DNA from: Malurus cyaneus samueli
Lineage: Eukaryota > Chordata > Aves > Passeriformes > Maluridae
Direction: 5' to 3'
NCBI GenBank assembly: GCA_009741485.1
Contig: CM019230.1
Location: 4,614,189 to 4,678,188 of the forward strand
DNA: 64,000 bases
The translations under genes were made by a program, and so were the position numbers. The stretch's first letter is position 1, and each line of letters opens with the position of its first letter. Of this stretch, positions 9,706-21,782 are shown piece by piece. Under the pieces are notes generated by a model. The model was not told the origin of the DNA. It was given only the letters and a program-made list of their open reading frames with translations, and made no database searches.

Positions 9706-12700
9706 TTCAGTCTGTAAATCCTCCATCAGCTCCCAGCTCCTGCCCCAAACCATTCCAGTTTGGGGTTTTTTTGGGAATGACAACTCCTCAAGTTGGCACC
9801 TCAACAGCCAGGCTCTCTGGCAATAAATTTTTCAGGCACTTCTGACATTTGAGTCCATAATCCCTGGGCAATGTCTGTCTCATGGAGGAATTCTTCAGTC
9901 AAAGGCCTTTTAGGGAGACACTTGAGCAAAAGGTCAACGTTTGCTGATGGGAATTCCAGTTTCAGGTATCTCCATCTTTGGAGGATGAACTTTTGACATC
10001 CAATATTCAGTGTTTGAGAAGGGAGATAGGACACCACCTTCTGAGAGGAAAGCATTTCTTCTAACAAAGCATTTAAAGTGTGAAAGACCTAAAATCACTC
10101 ACCAAAAACCTCAAAATAATAAGTTAGGTGCATGTTAAAGACAGACCATTCCCACTCCCAAATTTTGTTTAAATGGTGGATGTACTCCTAAACGTGATCA
10201 GTTTGAGAACAGTTGATTTGTTTTAAACAAGTTTATAAAGAAAAAGTACAATAATTTTCAACTATGTTTAATTACCAGAGTATCTCTCTACTTCCTGGTA
10301 ATAACAATCTGTAATTATGCTTATGAATATGCTGAATTTCTGATACACCTGTTTAATTGAAAGCAGATGTTCATTTGGCAGTGGGTTATTTTCATATTAT
10401 GCATCACTGTTAGTTTGCTATTGCTTTCTCAACACACTGGGAAAAGTAATACACAAATAATGCAGCACAGTTTGTGTGGTTATAAAGTTAACTGCCTTTT
10501 TATTCTATTTTTTAATACTGTTCTGTCACCATCAGTGATTTCACAGAGCACTGCATTGGTATAATTTTTACTTTTGTTGTATTATTAATATTATTGTTGT
10601 CATTGGTGCTGTTATTTTTTTTTTTCAGCATATTCTTTGACTAGTACCAAAATCTCAGTTCAGTCTCCCTGATTTGTTGGTTTGGATGATAAACAAGAAT
10701 ATATCTGACCCCCTGAGATCCGTGGGTAAGACAATTCATACCTGTCACAGACAGGGCAGAAAAACCAACAGAATTCATAAGAAAAATGGCATCAAATGAT
10801 CTTTACAGAACATCCAGCTGTCAATGTGCACAAGAGAAGAAGAGGAGAAGAAGTGTGTGAGGCCCTGGGTACTCTCATTAACTTCCTAATTCTATATTTC
10901 AGTAAGGAATTACAGCTCAAGAGACCAAAGCAAAGCAAAAATGAGTGAGGCATGTTGAATGTATTCCTCTGGGCAGGTGCAAAATGCACATGACAGATGA
11001 GAAAAGCATATAAATTCAAGTTTTTATCAGAAATTTTTACTTATTAATGAGCATAATGAGCCTTAGGTTTTGGAAGTAAAAATCTCCTGTCAGATCCCAA
11101 AGAGAGAGCTCTTATGGATACAATGAAATGGCACCAATCAAATGGCATTTGCAAGAGGAGTAATTTAAAAAAGAATGGTTTCTAAAAATCCACTTGTTTC
11201 ATAATTATCAGCAGGAGAAGCCCCTCTGGGCAGGATCCCCTGGCCTCAGAGTCCCAGGGAATCCCTGAGAGAAATGAGGGAATTAAATAAAGGAGTGAAC
11301 AAAATTCCGAGTAGGAAGAGGCACCACGAGCGTTTTAACAGCATGAAGTGAACTGATGTGATCACAGTGACACCAGAACAATCTGCAAAAACTCAACAGG
11401 GACCATCCCCAGGGTGGAACCCAAGGATTTACACTCAGAGCATTATTCCACATGTTTTTCAGGTTGGATGGAGGATGGGGATTCCACAAAGTGTCACCAA
11501 ACACCACCAAAGGCAGGTCCAGTGCTCTGTGTCCCCACCAGACCCTGCTGCACCTGCACACTAAACAGGGCAGGCAGGAGTTGCATGTTGAAAATTTTAT
11601 TTTTAATATTTTTTTCCCCTGTCCATAATAAATCAAACACCACAGAGGCAGTGAAGAGCTGGCATTACATGCCTGACTCCAAACAGGCAAAGCAAGACAG
11701 AAACAACAGGAAAAGCTCTTTCTTCTCAAGAGAGAGACTTCAAAACTCATGATCCCATCTCCAGGGAATGCACAATATGAAATATGAGTAGATGGAATAA
11801 ACTCTGGTTTGATTTTCTTTGGTGATAATGATTCCAGATAACCAATTTATGATAAATGCACTTGGGACATTCCACCCAGGGTACAGATTAATGGATGTGA
11901 AGGAAAAAAAGAGGGGTCAGTTGAATTTTTAAAGAATTCTGAAATAGAAATTAAAGAAGAAAAGCCCTGCTATGACTGAATAATTTAACTTTAGCCGTGT
12001 TTTTAAAGAATATTTATTAAAAATTCTTCTCAGGTCCACTGATTTACTTCTGAATGCTTTACTGCTAACTAGTGATGCCAGAGCCTAATGAGAAATAAAT
12101 TAGAGATGGCTGTAGTATGGGAACAGTGGGAAAAGTTGACTTTATTAGAAAATTATGCATCAGATCTGGATTTGTAATTGCATTTTCTCTAATCTCAAGC
12201 ACAAGGAATGACATTTTACTGAGTACAAACATTTTCAAAGGAAAGAAAAATTCAGTTATGCCATTAACTATGTGGTAGCAGGAACACTAAATGTGACATT
12301 GATCTGGTTTTTTCTCTCTCTTTTTTTTCAATGGCCATAACTTTTCATTTATTCCACTATTAAATGATTTTCTAGACCCTAGACCCCTAAATAAATGATT
12401 TCCTGCACTGGAAACATGGAAATTATAGGGGAAAACTGAGTTAGTTTAGGGAAATCAGATAACATCTGTTATCTCAAGGGTCATGGGTCACCAATTTGTG
12501 AGTCACAGTTTGAAAACCTGCTCTGGAATAGGTTTGCTGTTCTCCCCATCCATTCCTGACTCTGGTTTTGAACCAGATTTTTCCATAAAAACCTGGAAAA
12601 ATGGGCATTTGGGAAAGGGAAATGCTGGGACAAAGATTGCTGAATCTGTGCAGCAGTAAAAATGAATGCACAATCACAGCTTTTCCAAAGTTGTAGGAAA

Positions 12701-13261
12701 TTATGGAAGCCACACCATTGCTGGGCAGAGATTGGCCAAGGACAGATGTCAAATGTTACAGCTTTTCAAAGCTCCAGGAGGAAATTTCCAACCCTTTCTC
12801 TGGTGTTGTTCAGTGCCCTGAAAACCACCCTGGAATGATACAGCTCTGCCTGGTTGGTCACAGCAGATTTAAAGCTCAGTCTGGGAGCTCTCAGACACCC
12901 AAAGGCTCAACCCACATCCCTTTCCAGGGTTTTGTTCATTTTTCAGCCTCACCTGATGGAATTTGGGGTGAGATCCCTCTGCCCTCCAAAGGCAGTGGAA
13001 GTTTAGTGCTGGTCTGATCCAATTTGTGAAGGGGAAGATCAGTACCAGGGATTTTCTCACAGGTTGTCTGTCTCTCCTGCAGCCCTGAGGAAGAGCTAGA
13101 GTTAATCCTCATTCTGATCTTTGCAGGTCTAAGAACTTTTCTTCTGTGATCAGAGTTTAATTGTTCCCTTTCAGCAGCAAAATCCACCACTGCCCAAAGA
13201 CCCACTGAAGGTTTTATCCAAAGGGTCTTTTAGTGCAGTAGCTAAAGAGGGATTTTAAAAG
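9706..13261. other. unique noncoding stretch
   Basis: No gene or transposon recognised. Frames of 88 codons (9801-10067 minus), 155 codons (11283-11750 minus) and 112 codons (11414-11752 plus, overlapping the last) have no family resemblance. A possible noncoding exon (10,629-10,725 plus) is listed separately. 10,200-10,620 and 11,760-12,450 are AT-rich. 12,700-13,200 is more GC-rich without CpG enrichment. Confidence 0.45.
10629..10725 (+). other. candidate noncoding exon, 97 nt
   Basis: Preceded by a run of 11 T followed by CAG, and followed by GTAAGAC after TGG, a good donor. A TTAAT branch-point-like word lies about 40 nt upstream of the acceptor. All three forward frames contain a stop inside the 97 nt, so it cannot be an internal coding exon. 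It could belong to a noncoding RNA or be a decoy. Confidence 0.2.
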
Positions 13262-13362
13262 AATATAATTTTTTTAATTATTTAAATAATTATTTAAATT
13301 TTAAATTATTTTAAATATTTAAAATTTTAGAATTATTTAAAATTATTAAAAATTTAAAATTT
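13262..13362. repeat. 101-bp A/T block (AAATTATTT low-complexity)
   Basis: 101 bases with a single G (13,330) and no C. It is built from short overlapping words such as AAATTATTTAAATAATT that are self-complementary, so many small hairpins are possible. It is bordered sharply by ordinary sequence (GGGGCTGC on the right). Probably a slippage-derived low-complexity tract; DNA unwinding or matrix attachment roles are only conceivable. Confidence 0.9.
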
Positions 13363-16300
13363 GGGGCTGCAGACACCCATCCCTGTTCTAGGCACTAATA
13401 TAATCTTGTGGATCTGTCCTTCCCAGAGGAGCCACCCAACAGATGGCCAAATGTCCCTGATTCTCCAGGTTCAGAGCTGTTAATTGAACCCTAATTCTCA
13501 TCAATCAAACCCAAACCATTGCATTCACAACTGCCTGCAGCTTGGTCACCACTCCATGCAGAAATTACCCTGAACAGATTCAGCTTCCAAAGGGTTAAAA
13601 CATCATTTATCACAGGGCTTTTACAACACACGAGACCTTTCTGCTGTGGTTTGAACATTAACCGTGTCAACACGGTGTTTTCTTCCCCTCCTGGAATAAA
13701 AATTTAACAATAAAACTCCAGAGGTAAAGTGGCATCCAGCTAATGGCATTCAATCTGGGCTCATTGCAGATCGACCTTGAGTGCTGCCAAGTCCCCTCCG
13801 TGTGCTGACAACACAGCATCGTTGCTAAGCTACCCATTATTAATCTTTTTCAATGAAAAATGAAGAGGTCAGAATATGTTGAAGGTGTGTTTATTACAGA
13901 GCTTGCACAGAGGGGCTCATTTGAAAGCTTGGATATTTCACCATTTCTTATTACTGTGGAAATATTTTATTTTTAAATTTTTTTTCTTTGAATAAAGATT
14001 CGAGTCTGACTGACGTATTTGTGACCCTGATCATCCATTAATTAAACAGCAGAGAAGGGAATCTATGTATATTTTGTGGATATTCATATGTCTACATTCA
14101 GGTCGACAGAAAAGGAAATTCCGCTCATTTGTAATTGAAACAGAAATGATTTAATAATTTATATCCCATGGTCAAAGTTGGGTCTAGAAAAGCCTCATAG
14201 AAATGCACAAGGCAATAGTATTTAGGAAAAATAAAATTATTAGAATATTCTCTTCTCCATTCTTATTGCCTGCTCCTGTCTCCTGGGTTTATTCCTTGTG
14301 ACTCAGATTTTTATTGAGCTTTGTCGTGTTTTTGTTGAGGATGAAGAGACTGTAGAGAAACAGAACACGTTTTATTTATCAATAAATCATCAAACACAAA
14401 AACCAGAGACCAATGAAGGGGATGAGCACAGAAAGAATAAAAAAGGGGGAAACTCCAGCTGCTTTGAAAGAAGAAAAGGCCAGGATAAGAGCACGGAGTG
14501 GCCTGGTGTCACTCTGTCACCAAGGAGATTGATGTAGGAGGTGAGAACGAGTCAGAGAATATATTTTCAACAAAGTGCATAGGTTGTCAAAATCCTGTAT
14601 TCAGGAGCTGCTGATACACACAGAAACCCCCCCAAAAAAAGTACCCAAATCTTTCCAGGAAGGGAGAAATCTCCTTGAAAAAGCAGAAGTCGAAACAAAC
14701 CAACCAAACTTTCCAAAGACTTGTTTTAAAGGGAAGTTTCCATCAGCAAAAGCTGGTGTGAATTCCAGAACAGGTCTGCAGGGAGATTTTCTCTACAGTG
14801 GAAATAATTTTGGCATGGATGATGATATTTGGAGGGTTGTGAGGCTCGGCCCAAGGATGGAAAATGTCCAGAGTTAAAAAAGTGCTTCTGTAACTCCAGT
14901 TTTAAGTTGAACTTAACTCATCCCTGGCAAAGTTTTATCGTGTAAAACTTGTTCTTGTTTTCCTGAATGTCATCACAGGAGGACAAGGGACAAATAGAGA
15001 CGATTTCTGAGATTTCTGAGATTTCTGAGGCTGGGCTGAGCCTGTGGAGGCTCCTGGGGCTCTGTCACCCCAGCAGGTGGAGGCTTGAGGAGCTCTACAG
15101 CTCAACAGAACAAGAGTGGCACAAAAAAATAACCAAAATAACCATCAAAAACCATTTACAGAGCATCAGCCTCACCCGGTCTAGGAAAAGAGAGATAAAA
15201 AGGAGAACCTGATCAACATCAGAGGAGAAAAAAATCCAGATCCAATTAGAAACCAAATATTAGAAACGACGCAACATTAGAGCAATGAACATTAAACCAA
15301 TAAAGTTTTAACTGTATAAAATTTGAGAAAAATCTTGTAAAATTAGTGTGTCATGAAATTATTTTCTCTGCACACCCAGATGACATGGGAAGTGTTGGGT
15401 TTTTGCTGGTGGCCACGGCAATCCACTTGGGTGACATCCACTGAGAGAGTAAAACTCACCCTTAAACTGCAGCTTTTCACTTAAAAATGTGCTTCACTGT
15501 GCTGCTTTGCTGCAGAGGGCATTTTACTAATTTATATTAATAATTTAGATTAATGTAGATTAATCATACCCGTGATTAATATAAACAGCGTGAAGCTGAC
15601 TATCACTAATTCGAGGAGCTGTTAAATAAAGTGTAATTTGAAAAAGCATGTTGAGCCTGGCCGAAAAACCATGAGGAGCCTGTAAGGGTGGAGATGTAGA
15701 GCTGCTGGGGTTCTCCAGTATCTTGGTCAAAAAAACTTCTTTCATGGTAAATTTATCTCTATAATCCCTTGTTTTCACCTGTTTAAATCCACATTTCTAA
15801 GACCAAAAGCACTCTGAGTCTGAATTTCCAAGCCTTGGTTGCATGTCTTATGAATTTCTGGGTTTGTGGACTACCAGGCTCCTGATCAGAAGAGCAGAAT
15901 AAATAATTTAATACAGCAGGCTGCCTGAAGTTGTTGTTGTTCATCTCTAAAGCACAGAATGACTGAAACTGATGGATAATTGGGAAAAAAATGACAGTGC
16001 AACAGAAGGGAAAGGAAACCATTTAGCAACTAAAATGAAAGATAAATTTACCAGCAAATTGCTGTGAGAATTTAGGATTGGGGCAGATATGGAAGATTTC
16101 CTTCAAAATGCTTTAATGCTGTGAGTAAAATTAGAGTTTGCAACCAGAGGAAACACGGGGAAAAGGAGAAAATTGGGGGGAAAAAAAAGCTTAAATGAAG
16201 ATGACTGAGCCTGTGATGAAATACAAACAGGCAGAATAAAAGTGGTAGAATTGCTAAGAGAAAAATAAAGATGAAAAACCAGAGTGTACATAAATATCAC

Positions 16301-17197
16301 TCATATGTTCTGCCAATGTATATTACAAGGTCTCTTTTAGTTGATGGAATACCAGACACTTCCTCTGGTTTGAATTTAATTTTTTTTTACTTTCAATATG
16401 TTTCTTTGTTTTTCCCTTTGCTTCAACTACAGGAAATGGGAAGATAATGAATCTGGCTAAACTTTGTGAATTCTTCTCTTCTGGAAAGAAAGAATAAAGA
16501 GGAGAGGGGGAAGAAAGTGCTGTTGAATCAGAGGGATAAAATATGATCCTCAAAAACCTACTGGGCTATCGGGTATCTTAACGAGACAAAACCCTTCTAT
16601 TGATCAAAATATTGCATCAAGAAAGTAGATCTTGATGAGAATTATATATTATTGCTGGGAAAATTTAAAATTCTAGTGGAACAAGGAGCAGATTGTGGAG
16701 TTATGGTGGTGTTTCAATACTATTTCAAAGTCACAGCCCTACTAAAAATGACACCGTGCTGATGAATTTCCCGGTAAAAACACTTCTGTCCTCCCCAGAG
16801 ACAGCATAAACACAGACTGGGTTAAGAAAGGAACCAAATATGCTCTGGACCCTTTGGCATGGCCATAAACCTGATTTGGCCTTGGGCAGCATCGTGTCCA
16901 GCAGGGTAGAGCCAAGAGCCACAGAGGACAGTGCTGTCACTGTCCCCACTCCTTTGGGGTGACTGAACATCACTTTTCCATGAGGAAAGTCAGAAAAGTC
17001 CTCAAGACCTTGCAGGCTCTGTGAACTCTCCCAGAGCAGTTTCCACCAATCCCAAGCAAAAGGGGACAGGATCCCAAAAACCCAACTTTTCAAAGGCAGA
17101 GAAAAGCAGAGAGAAGCTGCGAGGCTGCAGCAGAACAACGCCAGCAGCCTTTTCATCCTCCTAATGCCTCATTTTCCCTTGATTAAATTTTCCATTG
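13363..17197. other. unique noncoding stretch
   Basis: No gene seen. It contains a small triplication of 'gatttctga' at 15,002-15,030. The interval 13,800-14,200 (palindromic TTAATTAA-like words, TGATTTAATAATTTA) and the interval 15,540-16,100 look conserved-like, which is inference. A frame of 141 codons at 16,731-17,156 minus starts with a hydrophobic peptide but shows no domain or splice signals and is treated as chance. Confidence 0.45.
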
Positions 17198-17217
17198 AAA
17201 AAAAAAAAAAAAAAAAA
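17198..17217 (+). repeat. A20 homopolymer
   Basis: Twenty consecutive A residues followed by G. I looked for a processed pseudogene ending here: the upstream 500 bp gives no recognisable gene and there is no AATAAA just before the run, so a simple mononucleotide repeat is the better reading. Confidence 0.95.
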
Positions 17218-19199
17218 GAAACCTGACAGGCTGCTATTTCCCCCAGACCAAATCACAGTAATGAAAGTTTATAAAGTAGCCATTCATTCAATCAAAACTT
17301 ATTACTCCGAGCGTGGCTCTATTTTTTCCCCCCCTCTCCCGTACTCCGCATTAAGCATCCCTATTGAATGGCTGTTGTTATGGGAATTGCTCCATAATGA
17401 AAACATAAATCCTCGCAACAGGAGAGCGTTTCTGCCAACAATGAGAGAGGGGCCACGTCCCCAGCACCTCCCACAGCTGTGAGCTCTGCAACCCATTTGT
17501 TTGCCGTAGTTAATGCCACCCTTAATGGCTTTGGGATGGAGAAAGCCCGCCAGCCTGAAGATGCATGGAGCTCCAGGGGTCTCCCTGGCAGTTTGTGGTG
17601 TCCTGAAGGAGTCTCGTTCTCTTTGTCACAAGAAATACAATCAGCTAAGGCAGTGTGACAGATCCCTGCCTTGGCTGGGGACGGCCAGACTCGGTTTTGC
17701 TGAGCAAAGCTTGGATGGTGAAACGTTCACGTGTCAGAGTGCCATAGAGCTCAACCAAACGGGAGCAGAGCATGGAAATGGAGCAGAGGTAGAATTTGCT
17801 GCCAGGCTGTTGAGCTGATGAATGAGCTGGAATTAAATTCACCCCAGTTTGGGGCAGGAGAAGCGATGTTCCTGATTCCCTTATCGATGGCACCGCTGGA
17901 AATGGCTCCTCCGCGAGGGCAGGGACAGGGAATGAAGTGTGAGAATTGTGATCTCTCCACTCCCCTGCTCCATTTCCCCTGGGAAGATCAAATTGAAGCC
18001 CTTAGGGACAAGCTTTGGGCAGCTCAGGGGTTTTGGCAGCCTGCTCCATGCTCCTGGGGAGGGAAATGGGCTGGGACGATGAGGATGAGGGAAGTGGGAC
18101 AGGAAATACAGATCCCAGCTCATCTGATGTTATCTGATCCCTCTGCTCTTATTGGGAGCAAGATTCTCCAGCTCCTGAGCCAGGGGAGGCTGACAGGGAA
18201 GAGGGGAGAGAAAGTAAAGGGAAGGAAAATTCTGCAGTTGCCTCATGGCCAATAATCCTTTAATGAATCAGATATTCAAATGTCTGAAAGTCAAAATATT
18301 CCATACAATCAATATATCATTTGCTACTACAGGAATCTATAGATACAGAAATCTCCAACAGTCCTGAGAGGTTTTTATACATCCACAGCTTTTGCATTGG
18401 ACCCAATCCTGATTTTTCTTTTCAAAGAGGTCAAAGGTTAAACCCAAACTGTCCCTTTGCTGGGGTTTCCCCTCCTGATCTCACAGCAGCAGCTGAGACA
18501 GTAACAATGCTGCAGAGGGGGATTTTCATGGTGCCAAAGCACCAGGAGCAGCCTTTGACTCTTCCCGGTGGGATGTAGGAAATGCAGGTGCCACCCTCAT
18601 TGTCCTTTCTGGTCTGTGCTTCCAGAGAGTTCCATCACAGACCCAAACACAGCTGGGCTGGCACCAGGATCCTCTCTAAAGGGGAATGCCAAGTGCTGGT
18701 TTGCTGTCGTGGGAGGGAAAAGGGAATTTAATCCCTCCCTCAGACGAGCCTGGCACAGCCTCTGCAGGGATGTTGTGATCTCCAGCTGATTGTGGTGGAC
18801 ACATTCCCTTCCCCTCTGGTTTCCCTGGCACAGCCCCGAGCTTCATCCCAACAGGCACAGTCTGCTGGGAACATCACATTTCTGCTAATGCAGCACAGAA
18901 CTGCAGCACAGGAACCTCAAAAGTGATTCTGCATCGGCACAAGATGGGATGGAGCTTTATATATCACGGTGTTTTGCCTCCACGTCTCATTTTCATTTTT
19001 ATCCAAAGGACAAAACCAAGAAATGAAGACGTTGAACGAACCAGGTGTAAAATGCTGGCAGAAAATGAGATGCTGAGGGCAGCTGCCTGTGCTTTGCTAC
19101 AGCTGAACCGAAATCCTCAAATGTTTGCCTGAACCTTGGGCCAAGCTGAGCTTGGATCCCACAGAGAAGTTCCTGGCAGCACCCATTTCACCACTGGCT

Positions 19200-19800
19200 A
19201 TAAAGCAATGTTTTAATTGTGCTCATATTTACAGAATTTAAAAATGGTGCTGTACATATACATGAAGGAGCTGTTTGTGTACAGTGTGTCAGCCATCAGC
19301 CTCGCTGTTTCAATGATTTAATAGCGCACTTCAGATGTCACATCTTAATATTCTTAATTAACCAAGTCACACACGTTGGCTAATTAATGAATAAACGCAT
19401 CTGACTATGCTGCATTTTGTGCTGACGCTGTTAATAATTTTTTTTCAGATTTTTCTGACACACCTTTGTGGTTTAGTCAAAGGCAACAGGTAAGGATTCA
19501 GTGAGATACAATGACAATTTCTCTTTATGCTTTCCTGATAATGCTGTAGCCTTCACCGAGCTGCAAAGAGTTGATAAAATTGCCCACACTTTACTCATTG
19601 CTCCATTATTCTTTGCTAATTGAGCCACATAGTTTAGTCGAGTGTTTACAAGCTTTGCTAACAGACTTGCATGCCAATTTTGTGCAGTATGCCATGGTAA
19701 AGGAAATGTTTACTACCTGCTGAGCTGCAGGAATCGTGATAGATAACTGTTCTGAAGCTGTCACCAGTCAATAAACAGCGACAGCAGCTGATGTGGGAGC
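19200..19800. promoter_or_regulatory. possible conserved noncoding element
   Basis: This block has several TAATTA/TTAATTAA homeodomain-type words (around 19,355 and 19,380), AT-rich but complex sequence and no repeats. It resembles the texture of vertebrate developmental enhancers. It surrounds the candidate micro-exon at 19,449-19,489. The call rests on composition only; no alignment was possible. Confidence 0.25.
19449..19489 (+). other. candidate micro-exon, 41 nt
   Basis: All core splice signals sit at proper spacing. A CTGAC branch-point consensus has its A at about 19,425, followed by a T-rich tract and TTTTTTTTCAG ending at 19,448, 23 nt downstream of the branch A. The 41-nt segment then ends in CAACAG directly before GTAAGG. 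Two of the three frames are open: one reads IFLTHLCGLVKGN, another FSDTPLWFSQRQQ. I do not recognise either peptide. It could be an exon of a gene whose other exons lie outside the window, a noncoding RNA exon, or chance. Confidence 0.3.
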
Positions 19801-21443
19801 TGATGGCTTTTGTGCTCCTGGAAATGATCTGGAATTAATTCATATCATGGCTAAGGTGCAAAGTTAATGGGGGCACACAGCCCAGGATTCTGGTTTCTCT
19901 GGAACACGGGGTACGTGGGCCGTTAGGGCAGGGCTTGTTTTGCAGAAGGAAAAGCAAAACAAAACAAAGCAAAACAAAAAGCAGCTTAATGGGAATTGGA
20001 GTTCAAACCCACTGCTGGAAAGTTCTTAATCAAGGACCCTCAGAGCTCCAGACATCAGCAGCTGCCAGAGGTGAACATTTCCTCTGAGGGTGCTGGGTTG
20101 TCTCAAAGAGAGATAAAAGTGTTTTCTGCCTGAGGATGGAAACCTGGGGCAGTGTGTGCCTTAACCCACGACGCTGTTCTTGGCTTTCCCTCATTTTCAA
20201 TTGCTTTGTTTTTCTCTCACAAAGATGGGAAAGAGCCACTCTCAGTTCTGTGGGGCTGCTTCTCCTCCCTGAGCTGGTCAAAATGTGTTTGGTGCAGTTC
20301 CTCCCAAAGAAGTTCCTGGGAAGTGATGCCACTTCCCTTTAGAATGGAAAGAGGACACAATCCCATAACAAAACAACATTAATTTAAAAAGAAATTACCA
20401 TGATATAAAAAAAACCCAACTTATAGTAATAATAAAACAATTCTAACATTATAGGAGGGTTATTATTTTTATTTTTTTTCTCCTAGAAAGAAACAGAAAT
20501 TCACAGACTCCACAACTACAGCACTGCAGGGCTCAGGCAGAATCAGCCCCCTGAGAACACAGCCCTGCCAGCCTCTGTGCAGGGGGAATAAAGAATGCCA
20601 ATTACAAAGTTTAATTTAATTGTTTAAATGCATCAGGAAAAGAGGACTTACTGGGAAAGACAACATGGAAAGCTCAGAAGAGGGAATGTACATTCAGCCA
20701 CTTTATAAACTCAGAAAAATGCAAGGAAAGGAGCTGGTGCAGAAGATGGTGTGACTGAATTCCAGTTCTGGTGTCTCTGGGCTCTCTTCTCTCTCCACTC
20801 CACACTGCCCTGTTCTTGCAAGGTCACTCTCTCATTCCTTTTATTCCTTCCAAAATAAAAGTTTTTTTCTTTGGAGGAATATAGGAAACTCAAGAGTATC
20901 TTGCAGAGATATCAGAGATAAGAACATCTGCCCTGATCAGCAAAATAGAAGGGGATTGAGCATTGAAAGGGACAATGCAGTCAATAATAATTATAAAAGC
21001 ATTGTGTAGCACCAGAGAGGAGCTCAATGAGCCAAACTCTGAAATGAGGTTCTCATGGAGGCTATGATAAAAATCTGTCATGCTAAAAACTCATCTGCCC
21101 CAGAGCAAAACTGGAAACAGGAAGGGGATTTAGTGACAGTGCCAGAATGGACACCCAGGGCCCAGGCAGGGACCTCAGCTGGGCACACCAGCACAGCAGG
21201 AAACCCTGTCAGTCTAGAAGTCATTTCCAGCACCGTTACAAACCCCTCTGCAACCACTTTTCTTGACTTAAAGCAGCCTGTGACTGAAATCTGTTCCAAG
21301 CCGAGGAATAGCATCACCTACACTGCTAAAATCCCTCTTTATAAGAATTTCTCCCATTCCCAGCACTAGGTTGACCCCCATTACAGCAGTGTATATAGCA
21401 GATATCTGTACTTATCCCACTGCACTGAGCAGTGGGGCAAAAC

Positions 21444-21782
21444 TGGGATCCAGCATCATCAATTGGGATCCAACATCGTCTGTTGGGATCCAACATCAAC
21501 CATGGGGATCCAACATCATCAGCTGGGATCCAACATCATCAGTTGGGATCCAACATTGTCTGTTGGGATCCAGCATCATCCATGGGGTCCCAGCATCATC
21601 AGTTGGGAGCCAAAATCAACCACGGGATCCAACATCATCCATGGGGATCCAACATCATCAGCTGGGATCCAACATCGTCAGTTGGGATCCAACACCATCA
21701 ATTGGGACCCAGAACCATCCATGGGGATCCAACATCATCCACTGGGAACCAACATTATCATTTGAGAGCCCACACCATCATC
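21444..21782. repeat. minisatellite, 20-bp unit x 17
   Basis: Seventeen tandem copies of a unit like 'tgggatccaacatcatcagt', nearly all exactly 20 bp, with the array ends more diverged than the centre. Most units contain GGATCC, giving a ladder of BamHI sites about 20 bp apart. No forward frame of the unit contains a stop, so all three plus frames stay open for 100-156 codons (21,371-21,841 and two others), with the repeating peptide WDPTSSVGIQHHQLGSNII. These are artefacts of the repeat. Confidence 0.95.

Larger units (their letters stand above)
17218..21443. other. unique noncoding stretch with a conserved-looking block
   Basis: 17,300-18,900 is somewhat more GC-rich, with several frames of 60-174 codons (17,731-18,255 plus the longest) that lack domains and overlap one another on both strands. 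19,200-19,800 is described separately. A run of (A)AAAC words lies at 19,949-19,980, and 20,380-20,480 is AT-rich with an unpaired acceptor-like TTTTTTTTCTCCTAG. Confidence 0.45.

Noticed and set aside
11440..11515. Possible minus-strand CR1 ('caggttggatgg...accaaacaccacc')
   Set aside because: Only short matches, with the diagnostic terminal repeat and middle segment missing.
15460..15505. Minus-strand exon ending AAGG|GTGAGT
   Set aside because: Its only acceptor (GCCCTCTGCAG) has a poor pyrimidine tract and no branch-point word.
17198..17217. A20 as the tail of a processed pseudogene
   Set aside because: No recognisable gene upstream, no AATAAA before it and no flanking duplication seen.
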